64,000 bases of DNA from Enterobacter cloacae complex sp. R_G8 (GTDB taxonomy: Bacteria > Pseudomonadota > Gammaproteobacteria > Enterobacterales > Enterobacteriaceae): assembly GCF_024599795.1 (NCBI RefSeq), contig NZ_CP102246.1, positions 2,046,001 to 2,110,000 on the forward strand, in the 5' to 3' direction. The notes under the pieces were generated by a model. The model was not told where the DNA came from. It did no database searches and saw only the letters and a program-made list of their open reading frames with translations. This document shows positions 1 through 9,900 of this stretch, in pieces. A program made the position numbers and the translations under genes. The number at the start of each line of letters is the position of its first letter. Within the stretch, counting starts at the first letter, position 1.

Positions 1-192
1 ACTGAGAGCATTCAGCGATGCCCTGGTCCGGCTGTAAATCGCTGAGGCGTTTCCTGCAGGCCGGGGCGAGGCGCATGGATGCGCCGAGAGGGCGGCGGCG
101 ATTGAGCCGCCCTGGCACGTTCACGGGTCATGTTGTTACAGAGTAGCAAGGAACATAAAGTGAACGGAATGACCTCCACAGCCGTATGTTCC

Positions 193-225
193 CCCTCACC
201 CCAGCCCTCTCCCAAAGGGAGAGGG
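193..225. repeat. Interspersed palindromic repeat, copy 1 (inverted orientation)
   Basis: The perfect stem CCCTCTCCC (205-213), AAA, GGGAGAGGG (217-225) is preceded by CCCTCACCCC at 193-202. The reverse complement gives a stem followed by a GGGGTGAGGG tail, the same design as the copy at 51428-51472. It lies outside any gene, downstream of amyA. REP-like elements of this sort are common between enterobacterial genes; the family name is not known to me. Confidence 0.7.
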
Positions 226-256
226 GGCCGTCTGTGCAGGAATTATTTATGGGGAT

Positions 257-290
257 CCCTCAGCCCTGTGGGTGAGGGTATCAGGCCGCA
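257..290. repeat. Interspersed repeat, shortened copy 2 (direct orientation)
   Basis: CCCTGTGGG (264-272), then TGAGGG (273-278) and TATCAGGCCGCA, matches the 3' part of the copy at 51428-51472 (TGTGGG, TGAGGG, CATCAGGCCACA) but lacks the long perfect stem. It faces opposite to copy 1 about 30 bases away, so the two may be remnants of one composite element. It ends just before the amyA stop codon. The remaining sequence of 1-301 shows no gene that I can support. Confidence 0.55.
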
Positions 291-301
291 CTCTTCAAAA
301 A

Positions 302-1789
302 CTACAACGCATCCTCAATCACCCACACACTCACGCTTCCACCTTTGCAGGTAAAAGTCCCTTCGCCATCCGCCGCGGTGGTGACCGTTTCTTCACGATT
401 GCCAAGAAAATCACGCCAGGTTTTGTTGCCGTAGTTTTCCCCAAGGCAGATCACCTTCTCGCCATCATCCCCATTGGACATCACCACCACACAGCCGGGA
501 TCCTCATCGGTGCCACTGCGGCTGAACGCGATACAGTTAGGGTGGTCAAAAAACAGCGTCTGCACGCCGTGGGCAAAGCGCTGACGGGCGAGGATCAGCT
601 CATGAAGCTGCTCAATCACCGGCATATCGATGTGGTACGTTTCGCCGTCTCCCCCGGTATCGTCATAGCTGGCGCCAAAGAGATCGGGATAAAACACGCT
701 CGGCACGCCATTTTCCCGCAGCAGGATCAAGGCGTAGGCCAGCGGTTTAAACCAGGCTTCCACCGGCGCTTCAAGCGCCTGCAACGGCTGGGTATCATGG
801 TTGGCAACCAGCGTCACCGCGTGGAACGGATCGGCCTCCACCAGCGTGCCGGTGAAAATCTGGCTCATGTCGTAGTCCCGTCCCTGGCGCGAGGCCTCGT
901 GGAATTTCATCTGCAGGGGGGCATCAAACAGCATCGTTTTCCCCTCGACCTGATTGATATAACCCTGCAGTTTATCCACCTCGTGGGACCAGTATTCCGC
1001 GACAATAAACAGCGGCTGCGTCGCCACTTCCTGAACGTGTTCAATCCACTCCTTATAGAACCAGGCGGGGATGTGTTTGACCGCATCCAGGCGGAATCCG
1101 TCGCAGCCGGTTTGTTCCATGACCCAGCGCGCCCAGTACTTGATCTCCTCCGTCACGGCATGGTTACGAAAATCGATATTTTCGCCCATCAGATAGTCGA
1201 AATTACCCATTTCATCATCAACCTGATCGTTCCAGCCTTCGCCGGTGTAATCATTGACGATTTTGAAGATGCCATCCTCATTGGGGTTTTCGATGTGGTC
1301 GATGCCGCTGAAGCATTTGTAATCCCAGACGAACTGCGAATACTGTCCGGCGCGGGCAGGGAAGGTGTAACGGGTCCAGGCTTCGCACTCGATGATCTCA
1401 TCATCGATTTGCGTGCGGTCCTGTTCGTTCACGCGCTGAACGCGAACCTGCTCTTTCTCATCGGCGCCCATTTTGTGGTTGACCACCACATCCAGCAGCA
1501 CCGCGATGTCATTACTTTTGAGCGCATCAATGGCTTCCAGCAGTTGGGCTTTATCACCGTATTTGGTGGCCACGCTCCCTTTCTGGTCAAACTCGCCGAG
1601 ATCGAACAGGTCGTATGAATCATACCCGACCGAATACCCGCCGGATGCGCCTTTATAGGCCGGGGGCAGCCAGATCATATTGATGCCGATTTCGTTAAGA
1701 TTGGGGGCTAATGCCGCGACCTCTCGCCACAATTCACCGCCTGCAGGGTAATACCAGTGAAAACATTGTAACAGGGTGGGGTTTTTCAT
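302..1789 (-). CDS. amyA: Cytoplasmic alpha-amylase
   Basis: The 495-residue protein is a glycoside hydrolase family 13 enzyme that cuts internal alpha-1,4 bonds of starch, glycogen and maltodextrins. The conserved regions are all visible: DVVVNH (100-105), GFRLDAVKH (231-239, nucleophile D235), AEYW (acid/base E265) and ANHD (transition-state Asp D332). There is no signal peptide, which fits the cytoplasmic AmyA type rather than a secreted amylase, and the length equals that of E. coli AmyA. It lies next to fliT, as in E. coli, and is transcribed in the same direction as fliDST but after a 52-base gap; I see no strong terminator between them. Nothing looks broken. Confidence 0.96.
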   Translation of the reverse strand: MKNPTLLQCFHWYYPAGGELWREVAALAPNLNEIGINMIWLPPAYKGASGGYSVGYDSYDLFDLGEFDQKGSVATKYGDKAQLLEAIDALKSNDIAVLLDVVVNHKMGADEKEQVRVQRVNEQDRTQIDDEIIECEAWTRYTFPARAGQYSQFVWDYKCFSGIDHIENPNEDGIFKIVNDYTGEGWNDQVDDEMGNFDYLMGENIDFRNHAVTEEIKYWARWVMEQTGCDGFRLDAVKHIPAWFYKEWIEHVQEVATQPLFIVAEYWSHEVDKLQGYINQVEGKTMLFDAPLQMKFHEASRQGRDYDMSQIFTGTLVEADPFHAVTLVANHDTQPLQALEAPVEAWFKPLAYALILLRENGVPSVFYPDLFGASYDDTGGDGETYHIDMPVIEQLHELILARQRFAHGVQTLFFDHPNCIAFSRSGTDEDPGCVVVMSNGDDGEKVICLGENYGNKTWRDFLGNREETVTTAADGEGTFTCKGGSVSVWVIEDAL

Positions 1790-1841
1790 CGTCCGTGCTC
1801 CAGAAGCCGTTTGGCTGACTTCTGGAGTATGGATGAAGAAA

Positions 1842-2216
1842 TCATAATTGTGTGTCGCGGGTCAAACTTTCTGGATAAAGAATATTCCCTGACAGCTTTC
1901 CATAGGTTGATGTGATGGATTGCTGTTTACCGGTTTGATCAATGAGGCTGCGCAGTTCGTCCATGCGTGCGGCAAGCAACATTTTTAACTCGGTCTCGTT
2001 TTGCAGAACCTTCTCGAGTAAAAAACGTGCCTGCTCAATCTGCGATGGATGTGCCTCGGATATAGGGTTTTTGGAGATGTTCTCTACCAGCTGAACATAA
2101 GAAATCTCCAGCGTAATGAGCTCGTCCCAGAGACCGGAACGAGCATGTTTTAGCATGGTAAGGCTGAGGTTATAGAGGGCCTGCCAGTTATCAAGAGCGG
2201 ACGCTGGATTATTCAT
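1842..2216 (-). CDS. fliT: Flagellar export chaperone FliT
   Basis: The 124-residue, all-helical small protein lies after fliS in the fliDST operon. FliT in related bacteria binds the cap protein FliD before export and also binds FlhC, lowering FlhDC activity. The sequence is divergent, so the call rests on position, length and helical pattern (for example the stretch ending [18 protein letters not shown], similar to the family C-terminus). The frame is open upstream to 2264, but the start at 2216 is preferred because the fliS stop and this ATG form TGATG, typical of translational coupling, and because the extra upstream residues have no counterpart in FliT. Confidence 0.88.
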   Translation of the reverse strand: MNNPASALDNWQALYNLSLTMLKHARSGLWDELITLEISYVQLVENISKNPISEAHPSQIEQARFLLEKVLQNETELKMLLAARMDELRSLIDQTGKQQSITSTYGKLSGNILYPESLTRDTQL

Positions 2217-2626
2217 CAATAGATATCCTGAGAAGAAGGACCATTGGGACCAATTTGTTTCCACGCATCCGCAATGTTATTGAGCAGCGCTTCGACCTCT
2301 ACAATCGCCTCCACGTCGTTACGCAGATTGGCATGCAACAAACGTCTGACCATGTACTCGTACAGCGCGGCAAGGTTGCCTGGTAATTCACTGTCGATGT
2401 CCATATTCAGACCGGCTTTTAAACCATTATCGATAATATTGATTGCCTTCGATAAGGCTTCACCCTTTTCGGTTATTTTACCTTCGTCCAGGAAAAGCCG
2501 GGCGCGGACAAGGGCACTCAGTGCCCCGTCAAACAGCATTACGACAAGTTGATGCGGACTGGCACTTAGCACCGCGCTTTCCAGCCCGACCTGCTGATAA
2601 GCTCGGGCGCCATTTTGTGCATACAT
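2216..2626 (-). CDS. fliS: Flagellin export chaperone FliS
   Basis: The 136-residue FliS chaperone binds the C-terminal D0 region of flagellin and stops it polymerising in the cytoplasm before export through the flagellar type III system. The N-terminus (YAQNGARAYQQVGLES) and the motif SPHQLVVMLFDGAL are characteristic of the family, and the rest is a helical bundle of the usual length. An AAGGAAC ribosome site lies just upstream of the ATG. It sits 15 bases after fliD and its stop overlaps the start of fliT, so the three are one operon driven from the fliD promoters. Confidence 0.96.
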   Translation of the reverse strand: MYAQNGARAYQQVGLESAVLSASPHQLVVMLFDGALSALVRARLFLDEGKITEKGEALSKAINIIDNGLKAGLNMDIDSELPGNLAALYEYMVRRLLHANLRNDVEAIVEVEALLNNIADAWKQIGPNGPSSQDIY

Positions 2627-2641
2627 ATACGTTCCTTACGA

Positions 2642-4093
2642 CTAAGAACTAAATTGCTGTTTCAGGTAGGTGGCCGTGTTATTCAGTTTACTCATCATGG
2701 TATCAAGACTGTTGAACTGGGATTTATAACGGGCCATCGTGGCTTCGATGCTCGCTTCCATTGCGTCGTAGCGCTTATCCAGGGTTTTCAACGTGCTGTT
2801 GATACCGTCAGTGGCGCTTTTGATGATCCCTTCTTTACCGGTGGTCGTACTCAGCATGGTGGTCAGGGTTGCGCCCATCTGCGTGGCCAGACCGGTTGTT
2901 TTACCATCGCCAACAAAGTAGGCCTGTACCGCTTCCGGGCTGTCGGTCAGTGCTTTTGTCAGTTTTGCATCGTCGATTTTCAGGTTACCCATTGAGCCGT
3001 CAGCACCCACGGTAGGATCCTGGGTAATACCGAGCTGGGCCATGATCGCGTAAGAGCCAGACTGGACGACGGTCAACATATCGCGCAGCTGTGACTGCAC
3101 AGAACGCACGGTGTTGTCACCCAGCAGTGCACCGTTGCTGGCAGACTGATCGGCACCGGCTTCCACCTTCACATATTTGGTGATGCTGGCGATGGTCGAC
3201 TGCAGGGAGTTGTAGGCGGTGACCCAATCCGTCACGGCTTTTTTGGTGGCATCGGTAGAGCGGGTGACATCTAAATTTTCGCTCTTGGTGCTTTCTGCCT
3301 TCAGCGTGAGGGTCACGCCCGGCAGCGCGTCATTAATCGTGTTTGTAGAACGTTCAATGTCGATGTCATTGATGGTGACCACGGCGTTCTGAGACGCGGT
3401 TTGTTGCTTCATCGCGCCGGTATTCGTCGCTGAATCGTAGCTGATAATGCCTTTTAACGTGTCGTCACCGGTCACCGTCACCGTCATGTCATTGGCCGTG
3501 CCGGTGGTTTTAGAGGACAGCATCAGCGTGTACTCGTTGTCCTTCGACTTCACTACCGTCGCCGTGACGTTGCCGTTAGCCTTGTTAATCGCGCTGGCAA
3601 TGCCGTTCAGGCTGGTGTCGCCGTCAGCAAGATCAACCGTCAGCGGTTTGGTGGTGCCTGGCTGGCTGATGGTGATGGTACGCGTCGTGCCGGTGGTCGC
3701 CCCCAGCTGTGCGGTGGCACTGGTCTGGACGGCGGAGGTTAATACCTGGGCTTTCGCCAGCGATTTAACCTGCACGCTATAGGAACCTACCGCTGCACCG
3801 GCCGTGGTCGTGGCGCTGAAGGCGGTGTTGGTCGAGCCAATAGACGCCGCGTTCCAGGTATCCGTTTTGCCCAGGGCTGCAGTGGCGGTATTCAGTGACG
3901 TCATTGCACTTTGCAACTTACTGAACGCGCTCAGCTGGGCATTATAGGAGGTCTGCTGATTGGTGATGGTGTTCAGCTTGGTTTTTTCAGCCGTTTCGAG
4001 ATTGTTATACAGTGTTGCCAGATCCAGACCCGAACCTACGCCCAGACTCGTAATTGTCGCGCCTGAAGAGAGAGTGATTGAGCTACTCGCCAT
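2642..4093 (-). CDS. fliD: Flagellar filament cap protein FliD
   Basis: FliD (HAP2) forms the cap at the filament tip and helps flagellin subunits fold and insert. The 483-residue protein has the family N-terminus with ITSLGVGSGLDLATL, a variable Thr/Ala-rich centre, and a coiled C-terminal region ending LNNTATYLKQQFSS, the usual signature of the D0 domain. An ATG at 4114 is in frame, but AAAGGAAA directly before the ATG at 4093 is a much better ribosome site and removes seven unusual residues (AKGNKKM), so 4093 is chosen. First gene of fliDST; two sigma-28 promoter matches lie at 4131-4201. Confidence 0.95.
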   Translation of the reverse strand: MASSSITLSSGATITSLGVGSGLDLATLYNNLETAEKTKLNTITNQQTSYNAQLSAFSKLQSAMTSLNTATAALGKTDTWNAASIGSTNTAFSATTTAGAAVGSYSVQVKSLAKAQVLTSAVQTSATAQLGATTGTTRTITISQPGTTKPLTVDLADGDTSLNGIASAINKANGNVTATVVKSKDNEYTLMLSSKTTGTANDMTVTVTGDDTLKGIISYDSATNTGAMKQQTASQNAVVTINDIDIERSTNTINDALPGVTLTLKAESTKSENLDVTRSTDATKKAVTDWVTAYNSLQSTIASITKYVKVEAGADQSASNGALLGDNTVRSVQSQLRDMLTVVQSGSYAIMAQLGITQDPTVGADGSMGNLKIDDAKLTKALTDSPEAVQAYFVGDGKTTGLATQMGATLTTMLSTTTGKEGIIKSATDGINSTLKTLDKRYDAMEASIEATMARYKSQFNSLDTMMSKLNNTATYLKQQFSS

Positions 4094-4130
4094 TTTTTTA
4101 TTTCCTTTAGCCAATGGTAGTTTCAGGTAG

Positions 4131-4157
4131 TTATCGGCGACTTATGCAGATAGTTTA
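4131..4157 (-). promoter_or_regulatory. Sigma-28 (FliA) promoter of fliDST
   Basis: Read on the minus strand the site is TAAACTAT, 11 bases, GCCGATAA: a perfect -10 and a 6/8 -35 against the consensus TAAAGTTT-N11-GCCGATAA. It lies 37 bases upstream of the fliD start. Confidence 0.85.
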
Positions 4158-4174
4158 CGTTTCAGGTAAAAAAA

Positions 4175-4201
4175 TTATCGACTGAATAGCGCTCAACCTT
4201 A
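4175..4201 (-). promoter_or_regulatory. Second, upstream sigma-28-like promoter for fliDST
   Basis: On the minus strand, TAAGGTTG, 11 bases, GTCGATAA matches the FliA consensus at 6/8 and 7/8 with the correct spacing. It lies 44 bases upstream of the proximal site, in the same orientation, giving a tandem arrangement. The -10 is identical to that of fliC. The rest of the fliD-fliC gap (4202-4373) is AT-rich; no gene was seen there. Confidence 0.6.
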
Positions 4202-4373
4202 CGGCCATATAGCACTATTGGCGCGTGAGAGGCATATATAAAAGAAAAACGCGTGAACAATAAAATGCGAAAACATTTCCTCAAAAATAGGGTTTCTGAT
4301 GGCGCTCTGGGTAGAGTTTAATAACTATAAATTTATTAAAATCATTGGGTTAATAATTTTTTGACGAAATTTC

Positions 4374-4400
4374 TAAAGTCTTATTCAGACCCGTCGATAA
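4374..4400 (+). promoter_or_regulatory. Sigma-28 promoter of fliC
   Basis: TAAAGTCT (4374-4381), 11 bases, GTCGATAA (4393-4400) matches the FliA consensus at 7/8 and 7/8. It lies 73 bases before the fliC ATG, leaving a leader of about 65 bases, as in related species. Confidence 0.92.
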
Positions 4401-4473
4401 CTTTCATGACGGTGAGAGACGCCGTGAGTGTTAAGGCACCGACCCTAGAAACCATTTTTGAAGGAATTAAATT

Positions 4474-5310
4474 ATGGCAGTTATCAATACTAACCTGTTG
4501 TCCCTGACCACTCAGAACAACCTGAACAAATCTCAGTCTTCTCTGGGCACTGCTATCGAGCGTCTGTCCTCTGGTCTGCGTATCAACAGCGCGAAAGATG
4601 ACGCTGCTGGCCAGGCGATTGCTAACCGCATGACCTCCCAGGTTAAAGGTATGACCCAGGCGGCGCGTAACGCCAACGACGGTATCTCCCTGGTTCAGAC
4701 TGCTGAAGGTAACCTGAACGAAATCAACACCAACTTACAGCGTATTCGTGAGCTGTCTGTTCAGGCTGCTACCGACACTAACGGTTCTTCTGACCTGACT
4801 TCCATCAACACTGAAATCACCCAGCGTCTGGCTGAAATCGACCGTATCGCGGGCGCAGCTAACTTCAACGGTAAGAAACTGCTGGACGGTTCCGTATCTA
4901 CCGCGCTGAAAATTCAGGTTGGTGCAGGTACTTCTTCTAACGACACCATCTCCATCGACAGCAACGCGCTGATCAACGCCACCTCTGGTACCCTGAGCGC
5001 TGGCCTGAGCACTGCAATCTCCGATAACGCCTCTGCACAGGCTGTTATCTCTGCTGCTGACGCTGCAATCGCGAAAATCGATACCGCGCGTTCTAACATG
5101 GGTGCGATTCAGAACCGTTTCGAATCTACCATCAACAACCTGAACAACTCTATCAACAACCTGTCTGCTGCTCAGTCCCGTATCCAGGACGCTGACTACG
5201 CTACTGAAGTTTCCAACATGTCTCGCGCGCAGATCCTGCAGCAGGCTGGTACTTCTGTACTGTCTCAGGCAAACCAGGTTCCACAGGCAATGCTGTCTCT
5301 GCTGCGTTAA
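4474..5310 (+). CDS. fliC: Flagellin, short form
   Basis: Flagellin is the filament subunit exported by the flagellar type III system. The 278 residues hold the conserved N-terminal D0/D1 (start [20 protein letters not shown]; motif [17 protein letters not shown], the TLR5-recognised type) and C-terminal D1/D0 (motif [19 protein letters not shown], end QAMLSLLR), with only a short linker of about 100 residues between them. E. coli K-12 FliC is about 498 residues, so the variable surface domains D2/D3 are essentially missing. Codon use is highly biased, as expected for an abundant protein. A GAAGGAA ribosome site precedes the ATG. The glycosylation island directly downstream makes this protein its likely substrate (inference). 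Confidence 0.98.
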   Translation: MAVINTNLLSLTTQNNLNKSQSSLGTAIERLSSGLRINSAKDDAAGQAIANRMTSQVKGMTQAARNANDGISLVQTAEGNLNEINTNLQRIRELSVQAATDTNGSSDLTSINTEITQRLAEIDRIAGAANFNGKKLLDGSVSTALKIQVGAGTSSNDTISIDSNALINATSGTLSAGLSTAISDNASAQAVISAADAAIAKIDTARSNMGAIQNRFESTINNLNNSINNLSAAQSRIQDADYATEVSNMSRAQILQQAGTSVLSQANQVPQAMLSLLR

Positions 5311-5333
5311 TCGCCGCGCCTGTTTCACAAAAG

Positions 5334-5360
5334 GTTGCTGGAAACAGCAACTTTTTTTTT
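5334..5360 (+). terminator. Rho-independent terminator of fliC
   Basis: Stem GTTGCTG (5334-5340), tetraloop GAAA, CAGCAAC (5345-5351), then nine T (5352-5360). It ends the fliC message and leaves a 3' untranslated region of about 50 bases; in E. coli the fliC 3' region yields the small RNA FliX. Confidence 0.93.
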
Positions 5361-5473
5361 GCCCGTCAGACAATCTCCGAAATAAGCCATTATTCCCGGG
5401 GGTGTTCCTTCCATTATCCCGAATATTCCCTTGTACGATGGGTAAGAATCGCAATCTTACTAAGAGAATCGGG

Positions 5474-6892
5474 ATGAACAAGTTCGAGCGTACACGATCG
5501 CTGCATCAGTTTTACCGCGACGAATTTTCACGGTTAATTTTCCTGCCGGAAACGGATGCATTGCCTGCGCATATCGTTACCGAAATCCTGCATTATAAAA
5601 ATTCCGATATTGCCACGCTCGAACCCCAGATCATGGAAGCCATGACCGATCTGGATGCAGACAAAGAGCTCGCCGTTAAGCGCATGCTGTGCGCGATTGC
5701 TGCCGCAAACGCCGCGTTTGATTTTAAAAATCAGGGTAGGCCCACGCCATTTTCAAAAGAGATGAGCGACACCATTACCGGCTGGGTGGTAGAGGCGCTT
5801 CAGCACGACGACAGCATTAATCTTCTGGTGGCGGGTATTCAGGTCTTCTTCCGTATTAACGAAATTGAAGCCGCACTCTTCCTGATTTCTAATTACTACG
5901 CGGTGGTGAATCCATCCCCAACCGTGATGAAAATATTGTTGTTAGTGTGTCTGATGGAAGATGATTTTAATCAGATGCAGACGCTTATCCAGCAGCTGAC
6001 CGCCAATCCTGAACATATTGGTGAAGACGCGTTAACGATGCTGATGATCGTCACGGGGATTCATAAGCTGGGTGGCTGTCCTGAATCGTTCATCGATTTT
6101 TCCGCCCTGAAAATGCCTGACTATGAGCCTGATTTTTCGCACTACGCGTGGCTTCTTCCTGCCGAAGAAAACGGAAAAACCACGGTTCTGGTGGCGTGCG
6201 ACAAACGCTATTACTTCGATCATGCCCTCACGCTGTTAGGGTCTGTCTACCACACCAACGGCGATCGGCTTAACGTTCACCTGCATCTTTATAACCCGGA
6301 TGATGAGACAAAGGCGCACGTTAATTCGCTGCACCAGCGTTTTCCGGGCATGGTGATATCCGCGACGGCCGAAACCATTACGCCTGTTTTTGGTATCAAC
6401 GTCTGGTACGCCTCAAGACGTTTTGTTTTCCTCAGCTATGCGCTGAGCGTATTCACGTCCCCGATCATGGTGCTTGATGCGGACTGTCTGGTGCGTAAGA
6501 ACTGGTCAGATATTGCGCCACATCTTCCGAAGAGCGAGATCGTCCTCTCTTACAGCAACGGCGCGCCGCCGTGGGAGCAGGTTCCCGCGGGCTTTGTCTA
6601 TACGGTCCCGGGCGCGCTTTCGCGGAAATACCTTTCGCTTGTCGCCACCTTTATTGACTGGAATTTACGCCGCGGTAATGCGGAGTGGTTCCTTGATCAG
6701 GTCGCACTCTCGGTTTCTCTGGATGCACTACCGGCGGTTGACCAGATGGCCATTCATCGCGAGCCGCTGGAGAAACTGATCGACATTCGCTACACCGACG
6801 ACACGTTCAGCTGGACAGTGACCACGCAAAAATCAGGCGGCGAAGCGTATCAGAACTACAAAGCTGCGATGCAACAAACCTATTTTGCCTAA
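5474..6892 (+). CDS. Putative GT-A fold glycosyltransferase of the flagellin island
   Basis: The 472-residue protein has a helical N-terminal part of about 230 residues that I do not recognise, followed by a nucleotide-sugar transferase-like domain: TTVLVACDKRYYFDHALTLL (about 236-255), then PIMVLDADCLV with a DxD metal/nucleotide motif at D335-A336-D337, and a region ending in a WFLDQVALS helix. This arrangement resembles family GT8-like enzymes; no close family member is recognised. Start 5474 (MNKFERTRS) is preferred over an in-frame ATG at 5402 because GAATCGGG lies just before it and the upstream residues are unlike a protein start. First gene of a same-strand run to 15230; probably acts in the cytoplasm on flagellin or its glycan (inference). 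Confidence 0.75.
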   Translation: MNKFERTRSLHQFYRDEFSRLIFLPETDALPAHIVTEILHYKNSDIATLEPQIMEAMTDLDADKELAVKRMLCAIAAANAAFDFKNQGRPTPFSKEMSDTITGWVVEALQHDDSINLLVAGIQVFFRINEIEAALFLISNYYAVVNPSPTVMKILLLVCLMEDDFNQMQTLIQQLTANPEHIGEDALTMLMIVTGIHKLGGCPESFIDFSALKMPDYEPDFSHYAWLLPAEENGKTTVLVACDKRYYFDHALTLLGSVYHTNGDRLNVHLHLYNPDDETKAHVNSLHQRFPGMVISATAETITPVFGINVWYASRRFVFLSYALSVFTSPIMVLDADCLVRKNWSDIAPHLPKSEIVLSYSNGAPPWEQVPAGFVYTVPGALSRKYLSLVATFIDWNLRRGNAEWFLDQVALSVSLDALPAVDQMAIHREPLEKLIDIRYTDDTFSWTVTTQKSGGEAYQNYKAAMQQTYFA

Positions 6893-6919
6893 CCACTGAA
6901 CTCATGGAACTTTCTCTGT

Positions 6920-9900
6920 ATGTTGTATCCAGATAATCGATTCACGCTATCGGGCCTGCAGGCGGCCGCTGCTCTGTATCAGTTTCCTGCCGGGGCGCCT
7001 GAGCGCGCGCGCGTCCTGGATTTAGGCTGCGGGCAGGGGGATGTGTTGTTATCCGCTGCGCTGGCCTGGCCTGATTGTGTCGGGATAGGGATTGAGAGTA
7101 ACGAAGAGGCTGTTTCAGCGGGGCAGAGGCAGGCGCAGCGTCTGGGTATCGCCAATATCGAACTGGTTGCGGCAGGTCTTCACGATGTGCTGAACGTGTC
7201 GCCGGGAGAATTCGATTACATTCTTATTCGCGGGGACTTTATTCCTGCAGGTATGCCAGAGCGTGACGCGCTGTTGCAGTGGTGTCGCCGCCATCTGTCG
7301 GCGCACGGCATGATTGCCATCCACCAGACCTTTAACCCTCCAGGATCCGCGGCGCAGTATGTCCAGGATGCGCTGGCCTTCCACGCACGTCTTGCGGGCC
7401 GGTCAGAAGAGAAGGTGGCATTTGCTCGCGGTATGCTCAGCTATCTGGCACTGACCCAGCCGGAAGGCGAGATTAAACAACATGTGCTCGCGATGGAGCG
7501 CGTTGACGACGCCACCCTTATTGAGATCCTGGCAGGCGCCACGCATACCTGTGCACAGTTCATTCACTTCAACGATAGCCTTTCATCCTGCGGGTTACGC
7601 TACGTGGGAGATGCGCTGCCGCAGTACGAAACGGGTGAGAGCTTTAGCGAGCAAATCCATCAGCTGCACGCTCTGGTCTCATCCGGCCAGGCGTCGATTG
7701 CCGCGCAGCAATATCTCGATTTTGCCGTCAACCGTCGCGAGCGCGTCAGTCTGCTTTCCCGTGATGATGCCCTTGACGCGGCGGCGCTGGATTTTACCCG
7801 CTTAAACGCGCTGCACTGGGCCGGCGATTTCAGACGTTACCGCAACGATCGGGGTGAAGTCGTTAATGCGCATACCAACGCGGAAGGGAAGTTTTTCTCA
7901 ACGCTAAATACCACGACCCTGCAGATCCTCGATCTGCTTGGCGGCGCATGGCCGCTGAGCCTGTCGTTTGAACAACTGGTGTTCAACACCCGTCTTCCTG
8001 AAAAGGAGGAGGATGTCGCTCAGCAGGTGCTTGAGTCACTGAAAGATCTGTTTCTCAATCAAATTCCGGGGCTGTACTGGGCCGGTTCAGCGGGGCCATA
8101 CAATGTTCAACCGGAACGTGAGCTGGCCTTCATTGCCCCCCTTCAGGCCGGCGATGACGCTGACGTCACGCTTAATCTGTGGGGCGCGCGCGTCACCCTC
8201 AGTCAGGAAGAGCGAGAATTTGCGGTGGCAGGCATGAATGTCAATCAGGCCAGAAGCAGCGCGCTTTTTTCTGCGCTAAAAGCGAAAGGCCTGTTGAAAG
8301 GCTCCCCTGAAGCATGGCGCAGAGCACAGCAGCATTATTTACGCCCGGGCGATGTCGACTATCTCAAACGCAGCATCGATACGCTGTTGCTGCTTAATGT
8401 CGGATCGCAGCAGGGCGGTTTACTTGCTGAGGGGCAGATAATGGCAGGGGAGAAGGATGAACAGGATCCCGCCATCGATCTCATTTACAAAAACGTCAAT
8501 GCCCTGATTGCCGCGGGGCTGGCAAAAGATGCGCGCGATTACATCCGGGGACAGATTGAAAACGATCCCCATAATCTGCATATGCTTCGCTGCTATTCCC
8601 GCGCCAGCCTGCTGATGGGCGACTGGGATGAGGCCTTATCGGCACTCAGTCAACTGATGAGCCGCTACTCTGCTGGACAGGATATCTGGTTCGACCTGGC
8701 CACCGTGCTGCAGAAAAAAGGTGAGTTGCATTATTCAGCCCGTATTCTCCAGGCGCTGCTGCGATTGAATAAAAACAACGCGTCATTCTGGAATACGCTG
8801 GCGGTGGTCTATCACTCGCGCCGCAACATGGCCATGGCTGAACGCTGTGCCAGGGAGTCTTTGCGTTATAACGCCACGAACCCGCTGCATCTCGCAATGA
8901 TGGGCATCATTCTGAGTGATAACCAGAAACTAACGGAAGCACGTTATTTCCTCGAAAAATCGCTTGAGTTTGCGCCGGGAGATTTTGACTGCTTCACCAG
9001 CCTGCTGTTTGTTCTGACCCACGATTTTTCCATCTCGCCGGAGGTGCTCTTTGAGCGCCATCTTGCCTATGGCGAGCTGGTAAGCGCTTGGGCGGAAAAA
9101 TTCGACCTGGCGCTGCCGTGGCAGGGCAGCAAGGATCCTGAACGGCCGCTGCGCGTCGGCTTTGTCTCCGGCGATTTCCGCAACCATCCCGTCAGCCGCT
9201 TCCTGCGGCCATTCTGGGATGGCATGGACCGGAAACAGTTTTCCCTCTACGGCTATAGCACGCTCGATAAAGATGACGCCGTCACGGAGCACTTCCGTAG
9301 CACCTCGACGAAGTGGTTATCCGTTACCGATCTCAATAACGTTGAGCTGGCAAAACAGATCCACAGTGACGGGATCGATATTCTGTTTGACCTCTCGGGC
9401 CATACCACCGGGACGCGACTCCCTGCGTTTGCCTTTAAGCCTGCGCCGGTGCAAATCACCTGGCTGGGCTACCCGGGCACGACCGGGATGACGCAGATGG
9501 ATTACCGCATTATCAGTACCGGGTTTGTCAGAAATGCGGCGATAGACGCGCAGTTCACGGAGAAGCTGATTGCGATCCCACTCGATAACTTCTTCGAGCC
9601 GGATGCGTCCAGTCCTGACGTCAATACGCTGCCAGCCCTGACGAACGGCTGGTTTACCTACGGTAGCTTTAACCGTCCTAAAAAATTGAACGATCGGGTG
9701 TTCGCGCTGTGGGCGCGCATTCTGCAGCATAACGCCACGTCACGGCTGCTGATTGGTTTTATGGATGATGACGCGATGATCGCGCGCTACCGCAAAAAGC
9801 TGAATGCACTGGGCGTGCCGGATGAACAGCTGATCTTCCGTAAAACCACGGGAATGGAGGCCTATCTTCATATGCATCATGAAGTGGACATGCTGCTTGA

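Noticed and set aside
272..1618. Long open frame of 448 codons on the plus strand across amyA
   Set aside because: It is the antisense shadow of amyA, whose protein has all family 13 motifs; the shadow shows no recognisable domain.
4735..5481. Open frame of 248 codons opposite fliC
   Set aside because: Antisense to flagellin, composition unlike a protein (Arg, Gln, Ser rich without pattern), no ribosome site.
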